This document shows, one piece after another, positions 53,801 through 64,000 of a stretch of DNA of 64,000 bases. Made by a program: the position numbers and the translations under genes. The stretch lies in the NCBI RefSeq assembly GCF_014695575.1, contig NZ_JACJOO010000067.1, positions 62,001 to 126,000 of the forward strand, in the 5' to 3' direction. How positions within the stretch are numbered: the first letter of the stretch is position 1; each line of letters starts with the position of its first letter. The stretch comes from Leptolyngbya sp. FACHB-8. Its GTDB lineage: Bacteria > Cyanobacteriota > Cyanobacteriia > Elainellales > Elainellaceae. Under the pieces are notes generated by a model. That model had not been told where the DNA came from, did not search any database, and saw only the letters and a program-made list of their open reading frames with translations.

Positions 53801-55981
53801 ATGACACCATCACGACGCAAGCTGGTTATCGCGGGTGCGGGTGCCTCCGCCCTGACATTGGGGGCTGTAGCTGCAACGGTTGTCGGTTTTGGGATACTGC
53901 CCTTTCCAGGGCTAATGCCAGCTCCCCAACCCAACCCTCAACTTGCAGACAATTCGGGTCAGCCTTCGGAGGTATTACCGCTGGTAAGCCTAAAAGCTCA
54001 AGAGCGAGAAGCGACTTTGCAGGCGATCGCCCAGCGCCCCAACTCGGTGGGTCAGGCCCATGCCAAGTTTTTGTTAGCCGCTGATTTGATTGCTCAAAAC
54101 CGTGGGGGTGCCGCACTTCCCCTCCTGGATGGGCTGGAAAAAGATTATCCAATTCTGGCACCAGTCATTCTGGCCCGCCGGGCCCAGGCCCAAACCGCTA
54201 CCGGAGATAGTGCCGCTGCTACGGCGACCTGGCAGACCCTCATTAAAGAGTATCCGGATAGCCCCATGACTGTGGATGCCCTGGAGGTGCTGGGTAAGAC
54301 CGATCGCCGCTACTGGCAGGAAGCGATCGCCCGTTTCCCGGCCCACCCTCGCACCCTGCAACTGGTGCTAAACCAACTGGCAGAAAATCCTAACCAACCC
54401 CCATTACTCCTCCACCTGGCTCGCTATGGCGTAGATTTACCCGATATCAAAGGGGTTCTGGATCGGTTAGTGGCTGAATATAACGCTCAGCTCACACCGG
54501 AAGATTGGGAGGCGATCGCCTTCGCTTACTGGGAAAACATGCGCTACAACTCAGCGGGGAAAGCGTATGCCAAGGCTCCTCCAACTGCTGTGAATTTGTA
54601 CCGGGCCGGACGAGGGGCCCACTTGGGCGATCGCCGTGCCGATGCCCTGGCCTACTACCAGAAAACCATTGATACCTTTCCAGATGCTCCAGAAACAGCC
54701 ACCGCTCTGCTGCGTATGGCTGACTTGGCTCGCCCCGCCGAGCAAGGGATGCCTTATCTGGATCAAGTCATCCAGCGGTTCCCGAACCGGGCTGGGGATG
54801 CCTTGCTGAAGAAAGCACAGTTACTAGACGCACTCAACAGCCCAGACGCCGCAACGCAAGCACGAGAAACGCTGCTCAAACAGTTCAGCTCATCCGAGGC
54901 CGCGGGAGAACTACGCTGGGTGCTGACGGAAGGTCGAATGGCAGCAGGTGACCTGGCCGGAGCCCAAATTTGGGCGCAGCAATTGGTCGAGCAAAACCCT
55001 ACCAGTGAGTATGCTCCAGAAGCAGCCTATTGGTTAGGCAAGTGGGCTCGGCAGCAGGGCAATGAGGCGGCAGCAAAGGTTGCCTTCGAGCGTGTGTTGC
55101 AGCGCTATCCCGAGTCTTACTACGCCTGGCGATCGGCTGTGATGTTGGGCTGGGATGTGGGCGACTTTACCACTGTGCGCTACCTGCAACCGGAAGTGCG
55201 CCCCCTCGATCATCGTCCCGTCCCCCCCGCTGGGTCAGACGTGGTCAAGGAGCTTTATCGCCTGGGGCAAGATCGGGAAGCTTACGCCTACTGGCAAACG
55301 GAATTTAAGAACCCTAAAGACCCAACGGTCGATGAGCAGTTTACCGATGGCTTGATGCGATTGGGTGTTCAGGACAACCTCAACGGCATTTTTATGATCT
55401 CGAGCTTGCAGAACCGGGAGGACCCGGCAGAACAGGCTCAGTATCAGGCCCTAAAGCAACAACCCGCTTTCTGGGAAGCTCTCTACCCCTTCCCCTTTGC
55501 CGACCTGATCGGAACCTGGTCACGGGAACGGCAGCTTAATCCCCTGCTCGTAACAGCCCTGATCCGTCAGGAATCTCGCTTCGAGCCCAAGATTGAGTCT
55601 GTGGCGGGAGCGATGGGGTTGATGCAAGTCATGCCCTCTACTGGAGAATGGATCGCGACCCAACTGGGGCTTACAGAGTATCGCCTGGATAACCCCAGTG
55701 ACAACGTCAACCTGGGCACCTGGTATTTGGACTATACCCACGACACCTACAACGAGCATTCGTTGCTAGCCGTCGCTAGCTATAATGCTGGCCCTGGCGC
55801 CGTCGCAGGTTGGGTCGAGCGTTTCTCCTTAGATGATCCGGATCTCTTTGTTGAACAAATTCCCTACCCAGAAACCAAGGGCTATGTAGAATCTGTGTTT
55901 GCCAACTACTGGAATTACTTGCGGTTGTACAACCCAGCGATCGGCCAGCAACTCATCAATATTCAGGAAGCCAAGGGGTAA
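53801..55981 (+). CDS. Soluble-type lytic transglycosylase (Slt70-like)
   Basis: Peptidoglycan lytic transglycosylase (726 aa). The N-terminus is a signal or anchor (RRKLVIAGAGASALTLGAVA). Residues about 60-520 are an alpha-superhelix of TPR-like units (for example YAPEAAYWLGKWARQQGNEA), as in Slt70. Residues about 575-700 are the SLT domain: the catalytic Glu591 is in LIRQESRFEP, then VAGAMGLMQVMPSTGEWIA and ASYNAGPGAVAGW. It cleaves the MurNAc-GlcNAc bond with 1,6-anhydro product formation. The M23 peptidase at 50323 acts on the same polymer, but the two are not adjacent. Confidence 0.93.
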   Translation: MTPSRRKLVIAGAGASALTLGAVAATVVGFGILPFPGLMPAPQPNPQLADNSGQPSEVLPLVSLKAQEREATLQAIAQRPNSVGQAHAKFLLAADLIAQNRGGAALPLLDGLEKDYPILAPVILARRAQAQTATGDSAAATATWQTLIKEYPDSPMTVDALEVLGKTDRRYWQEAIARFPAHPRTLQLVLNQLAENPNQPPLLLHLARYGVDLPDIKGVLDRLVAEYNAQLTPEDWEAIAFAYWENMRYNSAGKAYAKAPPTAVNLYRAGRGAHLGDRRADALAYYQKTIDTFPDAPETATALLRMADLARPAEQGMPYLDQVIQRFPNRAGDALLKKAQLLDALNSPDAATQARETLLKQFSSSEAAGELRWVLTEGRMAAGDLAGAQIWAQQLVEQNPTSEYAPEAAYWLGKWARQQGNEAAAKVAFERVLQRYPESYYAWRSAVMLGWDVGDFTTVRYLQPEVRPLDHRPVPPAGSDVVKELYRLGQDREAYAYWQTEFKNPKDPTVDEQFTDGLMRLGVQDNLNGIFMISSLQNREDPAEQAQYQALKQQPAFWEALYPFPFADLIGTWSRERQLNPLLVTALIRQESRFEPKIESVAGAMGLMQVMPSTGEWIATQLGLTEYRLDNPSDNVNLGTWYLDYTHDTYNEHSLLAVASYNAGPGAVAGWVERFSLDDPDLFVEQIPYPETKGYVESVFANYWNYLRLYNPAIGQQLINIQEAKG

Positions 55982-56115
55982 CCGAAATAGGATGTGTATG
56001 TTGCACGCCTAAAAGTTGATTAACCCCGATTGAGGGAGAGCACGGTCGTGGGTACAGCGCCCTCCTTCCATTCGTTAGAGGTGTCATCCCGGACTGATGT
56101 TGCCTGCATCAACCA

Positions 56116-57006
56116 TCAGCAGCCTTCTCGAATCGCGATTAACTCCTCGCGCACATTTCCCGGTGTGAACCCTAACGCCCGTGCCCGGCTAATATCGACC
56201 GAGACATCTGGAGGCCGGGGAGCCGGCATGGGTACATCCGATTGGGAGCAGGGCTGAATGAGGGTTTGAGGGAGGCCAAACACCTCTGCCATGATGAGAC
56301 CAAATTCGTAGCGGGAGAGGCGATCGCCCCCACCCAGATGCAGAATTCCCGAGGCCTTCTCCAGAGCCAGCAACAACCCCGTGGCGGCGTCGCGCCCACT
56401 CAACGGTGAACGAAATTCATCGGTAAACAGCCGTATAGGTTCCCCCCGGCGAATTTGTTCCAGAAAGGTTTGCAGAAAACTGGGAGCCGTTGGAGCCGCC
56501 CCAAACATAAGCGACATACGACAGATAGCCGCCTGGGGATATCGGCGCAAAATCTCTTGTTCAGCCTCAAGCTTTTGTTTGCCATAGAGGCTGACCGGGG
56601 CAACCGGATCTGCTTCTCGATAGGGGGCGTGGTGCCCATCAAATACCAGATCCGTTGAGGTGAAGACATAGGGGATCGCAGCTTCAGCACAGAGTTCCGC
56701 CAGTTGTACGGAGGCGGTAACATTGATGGCGCGGCTTCCTTCCGGATCCATCTGACAGGCATTAGGTTTGGACTCAGCCGCTAAATGGATCACGCCGTCC
56801 GGTTGTAAGGTCTGGAAAAATGCCGCGATCGCCCCAAAATCTGTCAGATTCAGGGATTGGTTGTTGACACCTGAGATAGAAAGCGGGTGGCGATGGTAAG
56901 TGCCCGTCACCTGAAAGGTCGCCGCCGCCGCACGGCATACATACCATCCTAAAAAACCACTCGCCCCTGTTACCAGGAGCTGACGGGACGTTGGAGGAGA
57001 AGGCAT
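56116..57006 (-). CDS. RmlD-like NAD(P)-dependent sugar reductase
   Basis: SDR protein of 296 aa in the RmlD substrate-binding family. Visible are LLVTGASGFLGWYVCRAA (GxxGxxG), VIHLAAESKPNACQMDPEGS, the LVFDGHHAPYREADPVAP strand and SLYGKQKLEAE with YxxxK. The family reduces dTDP-4-dehydrorhamnose or related sugars. It stands alone here and about 9 kb from the glycan island, so a dTDP-L-rhamnose role is possible but unproven. Its stop lies 132 bases after the transglycosylase stop (convergent). Confidence 0.82.
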   Translation of the reverse strand: MPSPPTSRQLLVTGASGFLGWYVCRAAAATFQVTGTYHRHPLSISGVNNQSLNLTDFGAIAAFFQTLQPDGVIHLAAESKPNACQMDPEGSRAINVTASVQLAELCAEAAIPYVFTSTDLVFDGHHAPYREADPVAPVSLYGKQKLEAEQEILRRYPQAAICRMSLMFGAAPTAPSFLQTFLEQIRRGEPIRLFTDEFRSPLSGRDAATGLLLALEKASGILHLGGGDRLSRYEFGLIMAEVFGLPQTLIQPCSQSDVPMPAPRPPDVSVDISRARALGFTPGNVREELIAIREGC

Positions 57007-57149
57007 GGATCAGGTAGTGCGTCAGGGTTTTGCAGGGTAAGCATTAGTAAACTTGCTCCCAGGGGACATCGGTCCAGAGGTTAATATAAGTATTGTTCAA
57101 GTCGTGACCGAACTTGATTATTTTTCGCACCCAACACTTGGTAAATCCC

Positions 57150-57476
57150 ATGAATGCGTTGAATTTTGGTGGATGGATAGCGATCGCTATCACCCTGGTG
57201 AGCGGATTCAGCATGGCAGCAGAGGCCCAAGTATCCCAGCAAGACACCGAATCTACCCCGATAGAAGTGCTACAACCTGTCCCAGAAGCATCCGTCCCAG
57301 CCTCCGATGAAGTTACCCCTCCCAATAGCGTTGTCACGTCGCCTGATCAGCCTGCTTCATCTACGGTTCCCCTGTCTCCCAGTATTTCTCAGGTAGAATT
57401 GCCTTTTAGTGATGTATCACCTGATCATTGGGCCTATGAAGCATTGTTATTCCTTTCGACGGGTAGTCGCCAGTAG
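57150..57476 (+). pseudogene. Truncated S-layer-homology (SLH) porin-like fragment
   Basis: A 108-aa frame from the ATG at 57150 (MNALNFGGWIAIAITLVSGF) begins with a signal peptide ending near AAEA-Q, followed by a Pro/Ser/Thr-rich linker, then PFSDVSPDHWAYEALLFLS, the first half of an SLH domain. The frame then stops (TAG at 57474), just where a normal SLH domain would go on with a glycine-rich turn. SLH domains in cyanobacteria usually begin long outer-membrane porins (about 500-600 aa). None of that body is seen in any frame before the ATPase gene. I read this as the remnant of such a gene, though an expressed short protein cannot be excluded. Confidence 0.6.
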
Positions 57477-57606
57477 GTCGAAGGTAACCTCAACCCTCAA
57501 GAAGGAAATAGCGACCAACACGCTTCAACCCCGGACTCCAAATCTTTAGGTTGTCCTGTATCCAAGGTTGTATCCCCAAATCCATCTCAATTAAGGTTTT
57601 AAGTTC

Positions 57607-60447
57607 ATGACAGCCCTTCTCCCAAATGATGCGACGCTCTGGTACACCCTTCCCGCCGACAAAGCGGTTGAAATACTCCAAAGCGATCGCCAACTGGGTC
57701 TTACATCGGCAGAAGTAGCCGAGCGTCAACAACTTTTCGGCCCGAATGAGCTCGAGGAATCCGGGGGGCGTAGTTCGTTCAGCATTCTGATTGATCAGTT
57801 CAAAAACATCATGCTGATCATGCTGATCGTGGTGGCGCTCATCTCCGGGATAATGGACTTGATTGACCTGCGTCAGGGGAATGTCAAAGCCAACGATATT
57901 CCGTTTAAGGACACCATTGCCATTCTGGCGATCGTGTTCTTGAACGGTCTTTTGGGGTACATGCAGGAAAGCCGGGCCGAAAAAGCATTGGCAGCCCTGA
58001 AAAATTTGTCGTCGCCCAAAGTGCGAGTGAACCGGGATGGTCGGCTCGCTGAAATTGACTCTAAAGATCTGGTACCCGGGGATGTGATGCTACTGGAGGC
58101 CGGAGTGCAGATTGCCGCCGATGGCCGGTTACTGGAGGCCAGTAGTTTACAGATCCGGGAGGCGGCCCTGACGGGTGAGGCCCATGCGGTTACCAAGCGG
58201 GTCGATGTAGATTTAGGGCCTGATACTCCGGTGGGCGATCGCCTCAACGCCGTGTTTCAGGGCACCGAGGTTGTTAATGGTCGGGGCACTGTGTTGGTCA
58301 CCAACACAGGCATGAAAACGGAGCTTGGCAAAATTGCCACCATGTTGCAGTCGGTCGAAACGGAACCGACCCCTCTGCAACAACGGATGGATCAGCTCAG
58401 TAAAGTGCTCGTGACCGGGGCCATGCTTCTGGTAGGCGTGGTGCTTGGTGTCGGTTTACTCGTCTCTGGCTGGGGACAGTTCCGCGAACTCTTAGAAGTC
58501 TCTCTGAGTATGGCGGTGGCGGTGGTTCCCGAAGGTTTACCGGCTGTTATCACGGTCACTCTAGCCATTGGGACTCAGCGCATGGTGCGCCGCCATGCTC
58601 TCATTCGTAAGTTGCCTGCGGTGGAAACCCTGGGTTCAGTGACAACCATCTGCTCTGACAAAACGGGTACTTTGACCCAGAACAAAATGGTGGTGCAAGC
58701 GGCTCACCCCATTAGCGCATCCACCAGTATCACAGGTCACGGTTACATCCCAGAGGGCGAGTTTCAGCGAGATGGTCAGCGGATTGATCTTCAGAGCGAT
58801 CGCGAACTCAACGCTCTGTTGGTAGCCTGTATGCTCTGCAATGATGCGGTATTGCAGAAAGAAAATGGTAACTGGATCATTATTGGGGACCCGACCGAAG
58901 GTTCCTTAGTGGTAGCCGCCGCAAAAGCCGGAATTGATCGTCATCTATTGGACGATAAGCTGAAGCGGGTTTCTGAGTTTCCCTTCTCCTCCGAGCGGAA
59001 GCGCATGAGCGTTATGGTCGAGACAGGGGGCACTGGCAAAGAGGCCGCTCTGGCCCTCCTACCCAACCGAGATAACCCCTCACCTTACACTCTCTTCTGT
59101 AAGGGTTCGCCAGAACTGGTGCTGGAGCGCTGCACACTCATCTTTAAAGGCGATCGCCCCCAACCCATCACCGAGGAGCAACGCCAACAAATTCTCGAAA
59201 CCAACAACCGTCTTGCTGGCAAGGGTCTGCGGGTATTGGGCTTTGCCTACAAACCCCTGAATCAACTTCCCCCAGATGGTTCTGAAGCCGAGACAGAACA
59301 GAGCATGGTTTGGCTGGGTCTGGTGGATATGCTCGACGCCCCTCGTCCTGAGGTGCGAGATGCGGTGGCTCGCTGCCGCACAGCCGGGATTCGTCCCATC
59401 ATGATTACGGGTGACCATCAGTTGACGGCTCAGGCGATCGCGGAAGACCTGGGCATTTCTCAACCAGGCGATGCGGTTCTGACAGGGCGCGAACTGGAAA
59501 AAATGAGCCCGGAAGACCTGGATCAGGAGGTGAAGCGGGTCAGCATCTATGCCCGAGTCTCGCCAGAACACAAGCTGCGGATTGTGCAGTCTCTCCAGCG
59601 GCAGGGCAAGATCGTCGCCATGACCGGAGACGGGGTGAACGACGCTCCCGCTCTAAAGCAAGCCGACATCGGGATTGCCATGGGTATTACGGGAACCGAT
59701 GTGAGTAAAGAAGCCAGCGACACCGTATTGCTGGATGACAACTTCGCCACGATCGTAGCGGCTGTGGAAGAAGGCCGCGTAGTTTATACCAACGTTCGCC
59801 GCTTCATCAAATACATTCTGGGTTCCAACATTGGGGAAGTGTTAACGATCGCCGCCTCTCCCCTTCTGGCGGCGGGCGGTGTGCCTCTGACCCCACTTCA
59901 AATTCTCTGGATGAACCTGGTGACCGACGGTCTGCCTGCCCTCGCTCTAGCAGTTGAACCCGCCGAACCCAACGTCATGAACCGCCCACCCCACGATCCT
60001 CAGGAAAGCATTTTTGCTCGCGGGTTAGGAGCTTATATGATTCGGATTGGGATTGTATTGGGGATTATTGCGATCGCCTTGATGACGATCTCCTACTACT
60101 ACACCACTCAACTGGCAACCGATGGCGACCCCGAGCGCTGGAAGACCATGGTGTTCACAACCCTTTGTATTGCTCAGATGGGCCATGCCCTGGCGATTCG
60201 CTCCAATACTCAATTGACCATCCAGTTGAATCCCTTGTCGAACCCCTATGTACTTGCGGCTGTTACCCTGACAACACTCCTGCAACTAGCCTTGATCTAC
60301 GTGGAGCCCCTGCGCAACTTCTTTGGAACGCATTTGCTCAGTGGCACAGAGCTGATGATCTGTCTTGGATTTAGCGCACTGATGTTTGTTTGGGTCGAGA
60401 TGGAGAAGTTATTCATCCGGTGGTACCACACCCGCAAGCATAGCTAA
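57607..60447 (+). CDS. P-type Ca2+-ATPase, PacL-like (P2A)
   Basis: Cation-transporting P-type ATPase (946 aa). Order: N-terminal cation_ATPase_N segment ([19 protein letters not shown]), two helices, actuator domain with LTGEA, M4 with [16 protein letters not shown] (PEGL ion site), phosphorylation site Asp351 in [14 protein letters not shown], nucleotide-binding domain ([11 protein letters not shown]), hinge [21 protein letters not shown], and C-terminal helices with [18 protein letters not shown]6 NLVTDG and the PEGL motif place it in the SERCA-like P2A class, as Synechococcus PacL. It should export Ca2+ (or Mn2+) from the cytoplasm. A good terminator follows. Confidence 0.93.
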   Translation: MTALLPNDATLWYTLPADKAVEILQSDRQLGLTSAEVAERQQLFGPNELEESGGRSSFSILIDQFKNIMLIMLIVVALISGIMDLIDLRQGNVKANDIPFKDTIAILAIVFLNGLLGYMQESRAEKALAALKNLSSPKVRVNRDGRLAEIDSKDLVPGDVMLLEAGVQIAADGRLLEASSLQIREAALTGEAHAVTKRVDVDLGPDTPVGDRLNAVFQGTEVVNGRGTVLVTNTGMKTELGKIATMLQSVETEPTPLQQRMDQLSKVLVTGAMLLVGVVLGVGLLVSGWGQFRELLEVSLSMAVAVVPEGLPAVITVTLAIGTQRMVRRHALIRKLPAVETLGSVTTICSDKTGTLTQNKMVVQAAHPISASTSITGHGYIPEGEFQRDGQRIDLQSDRELNALLVACMLCNDAVLQKENGNWIIIGDPTEGSLVVAAAKAGIDRHLLDDKLKRVSEFPFSSERKRMSVMVETGGTGKEAALALLPNRDNPSPYTLFCKGSPELVLERCTLIFKGDRPQPITEEQRQQILETNNRLAGKGLRVLGFAYKPLNQLPPDGSEAETEQSMVWLGLVDMLDAPRPEVRDAVARCRTAGIRPIMITGDHQLTAQAIAEDLGISQPGDAVLTGRELEKMSPEDLDQEVKRVSIYARVSPEHKLRIVQSLQRQGKIVAMTGDGVNDAPALKQADIGIAMGITGTDVSKEASDTVLLDDNFATIVAAVEEGRVVYTNVRRFIKYILGSNIGEVLTIAASPLLAAGGVPLTPLQILWMNLVTDGLPALALAVEPAEPNVMNRPPHDPQESIFARGLGAYMIRIGIVLGIIAIALMTISYYYTTQLATDGDPERWKTMVFTTLCIAQMGHALAIRSNTQLTIQLNPLSNPYVLAAVTLTTLLQLALIYVEPLRNFFGTHLLSGTELMICLGFSALMFVWVEMEKLFIRWYHTRKHS

Positions 60448-60450
60448 CTC

Positions 60451-60485
60451 AAAGAGGGTGGAAGCGTTGCTTCCACCCTCTTTTT
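60451..60485 (+). terminator. Intrinsic terminator of the Ca2+-ATPase gene
   Basis: Perfect 15-bp arms (60451-60465 with 60469-60483), 3-base loop, and a T-run (60481-60485) partly in the stem, 3 bases after the ATPase stop. Confidence 0.9.
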
Positions 60486-60602
60486 CTATGAGGCTGCGAC
60501 ATTGAAATGGCCAGCTTCACAGTTCACAAAAACCAATTACAGGCCAAATTCCAGTACCCTGATAGGGTTGCGCTCACCCAATATTGTCTGTTTCGGCCCG
60601 GG

Positions 60603-61730
60603 ATGTTTCTGAAAACCCTTCATCTGCGGCAGTTCCGCAACTACCACGATCAGTTTGTGCAGTTTTTGGCACCCAAAACCATTCTCCTAGGGGAGAATGC
60701 TCAGGGGAAGTCAAATCTGCTGGAGTCGGTGGAGTTGCTGGCAACATTGCGATCGCACCGAGCCAGCCGCGATCGTGATCTGGTTCTGGAGGGGTGCGAG
60801 GAGGGCCGCATTGCCGCCACCCTGGAAAAGGAGACGGGTCCTGTGGACCTGGGGGTCGTGTTTCGGCGTAGCGGTCGTCGTACTCTCGTCGGTAATGGGC
60901 AAACGTTCAAGCGTCAGATCGACTACTTAGGAATCTTAAGTGCGGTTGAATTTTCCAGCCTGGACCTGGAATTGGTCCGTGGCGGGCCAACCTATCGCCG
61001 CAACTGGATTGATACCCTTTTAGTGCAACTGGAGCCAGTCTATGCGCATCTGTTGCAGCAATACAATCTGGTGCTGCGTCAGCGCAATGCTCTCTTGAAG
61101 CAGCAGAGCAAGCCCGAGGATATTCGCAAGCCTGATACGACAGAGTTAGCCGTTTGGGATGCACAACTCGCGACTTTGGGCACTCGGGTGATCCGACGCC
61201 GGGCTCGGGCGATCGCCCGCATTGCCCCGCTAGCAACGGTCTGGCATGGAAACATCAGCGATCAGCGAGAACACCTCCAGGTGGCGTATCAGCCCAACGT
61301 AGCGGCGGAAACCGATGACCCCGAGCAGATTCGGCAGGCATTTCTGGAGCGCATTCAGGAGCGGGCGATCGCGGAGCAAGTTCAGGGCACCTCTCTCGTG
61401 GGCCCGCATCGAGATGAAATTGAGTTTTCCATCGACCATACGCCTGCCCGCCAGTTTGGCTCTCAGGGGCAACAACGCACCCTCGTTCTCGCCCTCAAAC
61501 TCGCCGAACTGAAGCTGATCGAGTCTGTCATTGGAGAGCCACCGCTGTTGCTGCTCGATGATGTGTTAGCAGAACTCGACCTCAATCGGCAGAACAAACT
61601 CCTGGATACAATTCAAGATCGGTTTCAAACCTTGATTACGACAACTCATCTGGGTTCATTTGATGCGCAGTGGCTCCAGTCATCGCAAATCTTGACCGTC
61701 AACCACGGTGGGGTCTCCATCCAATTTTAA
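60603..61730 (+). CDS. recF: DNA replication/repair protein RecF
   Basis: SMC-like ATPase that helps RecO and RecR load RecA at gapped DNA (375 aa from the ATG at 60603, [16 protein letters not shown], the family start; the frame is open to 60507). The Walker A is GENAQGKS (residues 30-37), the signature-like region is [20 protein letters not shown], and Walker B is [14 protein letters not shown]. No dnaA, dnaN or gyrB gene is adjacent, so this recF is outside the classic oriC cluster, as in many cyanobacteria. Confidence 0.95.
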   Translation: MFLKTLHLRQFRNYHDQFVQFLAPKTILLGENAQGKSNLLESVELLATLRSHRASRDRDLVLEGCEEGRIAATLEKETGPVDLGVVFRRSGRRTLVGNGQTFKRQIDYLGILSAVEFSSLDLELVRGGPTYRRNWIDTLLVQLEPVYAHLLQQYNLVLRQRNALLKQQSKPEDIRKPDTTELAVWDAQLATLGTRVIRRRARAIARIAPLATVWHGNISDQREHLQVAYQPNVAAETDDPEQIRQAFLERIQERAIAEQVQGTSLVGPHRDEIEFSIDHTPARQFGSQGQQRTLVLALKLAELKLIESVIGEPPLLLLDDVLAELDLNRQNKLLDTIQDRFQTLITTTHLGSFDAQWLQSSQILTVNHGGVSIQF

Positions 61731-61768
61731 TTTCCAGACTTCTGTAATGCTGTGCGCATTGATTAAGT

Positions 61769-61805
61769 AAGGTAGGGTGGGGCACTTCGTGCCCCACCCT
61801 ACCTT
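61769..61805 (+). repeat. Long hairpin after recF (TTC apex)
   Basis: Perfect 17-bp inverted repeat (61769-61785 with 61789-61805) with a TTC apex, 39 bases after the recF stop. Outer sequences extend the dyad imperfectly (GTGCG near 61752 with CGCAC near 61819; TTAAGTA with TACTTAA). It shares the GGGGCAC/GTGCCCC core with the 48020 and 49948 elements. A transcript-end role for recF is likely. Confidence 0.7.
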
Positions 61806-61937
61806 TGTTGTACTTAACGCACTTACACATCGATATATAGCGCTATGCGTTTAGGTCATGTTGCAAACGTGTGGATGGAATGTGATGTGCGGCGCGCATC
61901 ACACCGACACGTAAGGCCTGAAGTCTTGTAAAGCGAA

Positions 61938-62360
61938 TTAACGAATGAGTTGTGTCACCCACTCGTCACCATTCTCCTCAGAAGCCAACTGAAGACGAGC
62001 TAACCGCCAGGTTTTGCCCTCCACCTGGCGTTGCAGATACACCTCGAAGGGATTGCGGCGTTGCACCAGGGTGCGATCGGGATAGGTGAGTTTAAGGGTA
62101 TAGCTACCTTCTACGCGATAGCCTTTGAGCCCATTAATTCTGAGCGGTTGGCGGCTGTCAATTTTAACGCTGTCAAGGTTGAAGGAAGGCTGTGCAGCAG
62201 CGGGAACGCCCAGTTGTTGAGCCAGTTCGATCTGGGTTTGGCTGAATTGAAGGGCGATCGCCTTCTCCACCAAACTGCTATCGGGCAACCGCCCTCCACA
62301 GCTGGTCAGCAACACAGCCAGCAACACAACCAGAACGACGCGGAGCACAGGGTATTTCAT
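61938..62360 (-). CDS. Uncharacterised lipoprotein
   Basis: 140-aa protein with a clear lipoprotein signal: hydrophobic VLRVVLVVLLAVLLTSC with the lipobox LTSC (Cys21), followed by GG. The mature part has a helix (SSLVEKAIALQFSQTQIELA), then a beta-rich segment (YRVEGSYTLKLTYPDRTLVQ; WRLARLQLASEEN). It looks like a small cystatin- or SnoaL-like alpha+beta fold, but I name no family. Probably attached to a membrane facing the periplasm. It lies 105 bases after the gamma-glutamyltransferase gene on the same strand. Confidence 0.78.
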   Translation of the reverse strand: MKYPVLRVVLVVLLAVLLTSCGGRLPDSSLVEKAIALQFSQTQIELAQQLGVPAAAQPSFNLDSVKIDSRQPLRINGLKGYRVEGSYTLKLTYPDRTLVQRRNPFEVYLQRQVEGKTWRLARLQLASEENGDEWVTQLIR

Positions 62361-62465
62361 ACAGCTTCAACGGCAGAAGGGAGAGCCAGAATTCCCGTTC
62401 TTTCCTTACAGTACAGCGTGACAGCACAGCGTGGGCGATCGCTTTCACCATCAGATTGCGTAAGG

Positions 62466-64000
62466 CTACAGGAGAGCGATCGCCCCATCTCGCCGCGAAT
62501 CTCCTGCGGCTTCCAGGGTGCCATCGGGTGCTTGACTGACGGCATGAACCCCACCAAAGAACATATTGCTGGCAGCCCAGGCATTGACTTCCTGGTCAAA
62601 GGGAAAGTCTGAAAGGGGCTCCAACTCCAACCCAAAGCCAGGTTCCAGGCTAAATACTCCATTCTCCCAATGAATGCGAGGGCTTTCGACGGCGGCTTCG
62701 ACCTTCATGCCAAAATCTACTAAGTTACTCATCACCTGCAAAATAGCCGTACGGATGCGGTTCGAGCCACCAGAACCAAGAACAAGCTCGGGTTGGCGAT
62801 CGCGCAACACAATCGTCGGCGACATCATCGAGGAAATCCGCACATTCTCCTGCCACTGGTGAAACCCCGTGGGGTGCAAATCCTCTTCGCCCAGCATGTT
62901 GTTCAGCATTACCCCCGTTCCAGGAATGCTGTAACCGCAACCTTCACCATTAGAGCCGGTGAGACTGGCCGCATTACCTTCCCCATCAATAACGCTGATA
63001 TGGGTCGTACTTCCCCACTTGTTGACGCTGCCAGTCAAGGCGCGGGCGTAGGTGTGTAAGTGGTTGGGGGAAAGAAAGCGTTCGGCGACATCGGGGGCGT
63101 AGAGTTGGCGATCGTAACCATCAGCGCGGGCCTGATTGGTAAGGCGCATTACCTGGGCCAGGGTGGTGAGATGCTCCAGCGAGCCAAAGGGCATTGCAGC
63201 CAGATCAATCTGGGAGAGTAACCCCAGCGCGAAGGCGATCAGCGTACCACCCGAACTGGGGGGTGGGTTGGTCAGAAGGGTGTTACCGCGATAGTCGGCA
63301 ACGAGGGGCGATCGCTCAATGACGGCATAGTCCTTCAAATCCGCCAGAGTCAGGAATCCGCCTTTTTCCTGGCAGGCGCGCACCAATTGCTGAGCGGGTT
63401 CTCCTTCATAAAATCCTCGCGCGCCCTCAGCCACCAAAAATTCCAGGGTATCCGCTAGGGCTGGAATGCGTAGAATATCTCCCGGCTGTAGCCCCTTCCC
63501 ATTCGGCACCAGAATCGGCCCCATCTCGGGACAGGCGGCCAGGATAGGGGTCAAAATGCTAAAGCTGTAACACTGGAACGGGGTCATCTCTACCCCAGTA
63601 CGAGCGTAATGGATCGCAGGAGCAGCAACGGTCGCTAATGGTAACCGTCCCAACTTCTTATGAACATGCAGTAAGCCTTTCGCGACACCCGGAACCGCTG
63701 CCGACCCTAACCCAATATGGAACTCCTGGATCACACTTCCAAAGTTGACATCCACTGGATAGAAGTCTGGATGAAGAGTATTCCGTTGCTGAGGGGTTTG
63801 GGTGAAAAAGTCGAATAATGTGTTGTGATGGTCGCTGGTATGAGCCAGCAGAAAACCACCGCCCCCCAAAGAAATTAACGCGTACTCAGCTACACAGGCT
63901 GCCAGAGCCGCTGCCACTACAGCATCAAAGGCATTGCCTCCCTGTGCCAGAATTTCCATGCCAGCTTCGGCAGTTTTGCGGTGTCCGGCGGCGATCGCCC
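62466..64000 (-). CDS. ggt: Gamma-glutamyltransferase (5' end outside window)
   Basis: Gamma-glutamyltransferase/hydrolase acting on glutathione and related gamma-glutamyl amides. The frame is open to the window edge; residues before the first ATG in the window (63959) read AIAAGHRKTAEAG, which is family N-terminal sequence, so the gene starts outside. NAFDAVVAAALAACVAEY and GGGGFLLAH are in the large-subunit part. The autoprocessing nucleophile Thr is in STTHISVIDGEGNAASLT, which begins the small subunit after self-cleavage. SMMSPTIVLR and GSGGSNRIRTAILQV follow. The gene is complete at its 3' end. Confidence 0.93.
   Translation of the reverse strand, partial: AIAAGHRKTAEAGMEILAQGGNAFDAVVAAALAACVAEYALISLGGGGFLLAHTSDHHNTLFDFFTQTPQQRNTLHPDFYPVDVNFGSVIQEFHIGLGSAAVPGVAKGLLHVHKKLGRLPLATVAAPAIHYARTGVEMTPFQCYSFSILTPILAACPEMGPILVPNGKGLQPGDILRIPALADTLEFLVAEGARGFYEGEPAQQLVRACQEKGGFLTLADLKDYAVIERSPLVADYRGNTLLTNPPPSSGGTLIAFALGLLSQIDLAAMPFGSLEHLTTLAQVMRLTNQARADGYDRQLYAPDVAERFLSPNHLHTYARALTGSVNKWGSTTHISVIDGEGNAASLTGSNGEGCGYSIPGTGVMLNNMLGEEDLHPTGFHQWQENVRISSMMSPTIVLRDRQPELVLGSGGSNRIRTAILQVMSNLVDFGMKVEAAVESPRIHWENGVFSLEPGFGLELEPLSDFPFDQEVNAWAASNMFFGGVHAVSQAPDGTLEAAGDSRRDGAIALL

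Overview
This window is chromosomal DNA from a cyanobacterium. The evidence is a split RNA polymerase beta-prime gene (rpoC1 and rpoC2), a phycobilisome core gene (apcF), a glnA promoter with an NtcA box, and many copies of the HIP1 octamer GCGATCGC. The genus cannot be fixed from what I can see. No transposase, tRNA, rRNA or CRISPR array was recognised.

Layout. (1) 1-11.2 kb, plus strand: end of rpsT, then tatD, rpoB, rpoC1 and rpoC2, closed by a strong terminator. Hairpins or dyads sit at every gene junction. (2) 11.2-17.7 kb: an uncharacterised protein made of two copies of one domain, apcF, glnA, and a GAF-GAF-PAS adenylate cyclase like CyaB1. (3) 17.8-47.6 kb, all minus strand: a 30-kb surface-glycan island of 24 genes read from pseB (47.6 kb) towards 17.8 kb. 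(4) 48-64 kb, mixed strands: secreted alpha-amylase, M23 peptidase, PHP phosphoesterase, leucyl aminopeptidase, Slt-type lytic transglycosylase, RmlD-like reductase, an S-layer-homology fragment, a PacL-like Ca2+-ATPase, recF, a small lipoprotein, and a gamma-glutamyltransferase cut by the window end.

The glycan island encodes every step from UDP-GlcNAc to a CMP-activated nonulosonic acid of the pseudaminate type: PseB, PseC, a PseH-like GNAT, PseG, PseI and a PseF/SpsF-type cytidylyltransferase. The cytidylyltransferase is fused behind a second NeuB-family synthase domain. Interleaved are an RffA/WecE-type sugar aminotransferase, a NeuD/PglD-type acyltransferase, four separate SAM methyltransferases, a PhyH-type oxygenase, a GH43-like propeller, WbqC, a membrane-anchored GT2, a four-helix SMR-like carrier and two membrane or orphan proteins. 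The 17.8-29.4 kb end holds large composite glycosyltransferases. Four of these proteins, otherwise unlike each other, end in the same short tail (S-K/R-F-W-K-L-R-x-x-W-F-R-x-K). The likely product is a nonulosonate-containing, methylated and acylated surface polysaccharide or glycoprotein glycan; that product is inferred.

Most worth checking: the shared C-terminal tail, the synthase-cytidylyltransferase fusion, the 13-bp inverted repeat that carries the glnA NtcA box, the hairpins at each rpo junction, and a family of long intergenic hairpins with a common apex.
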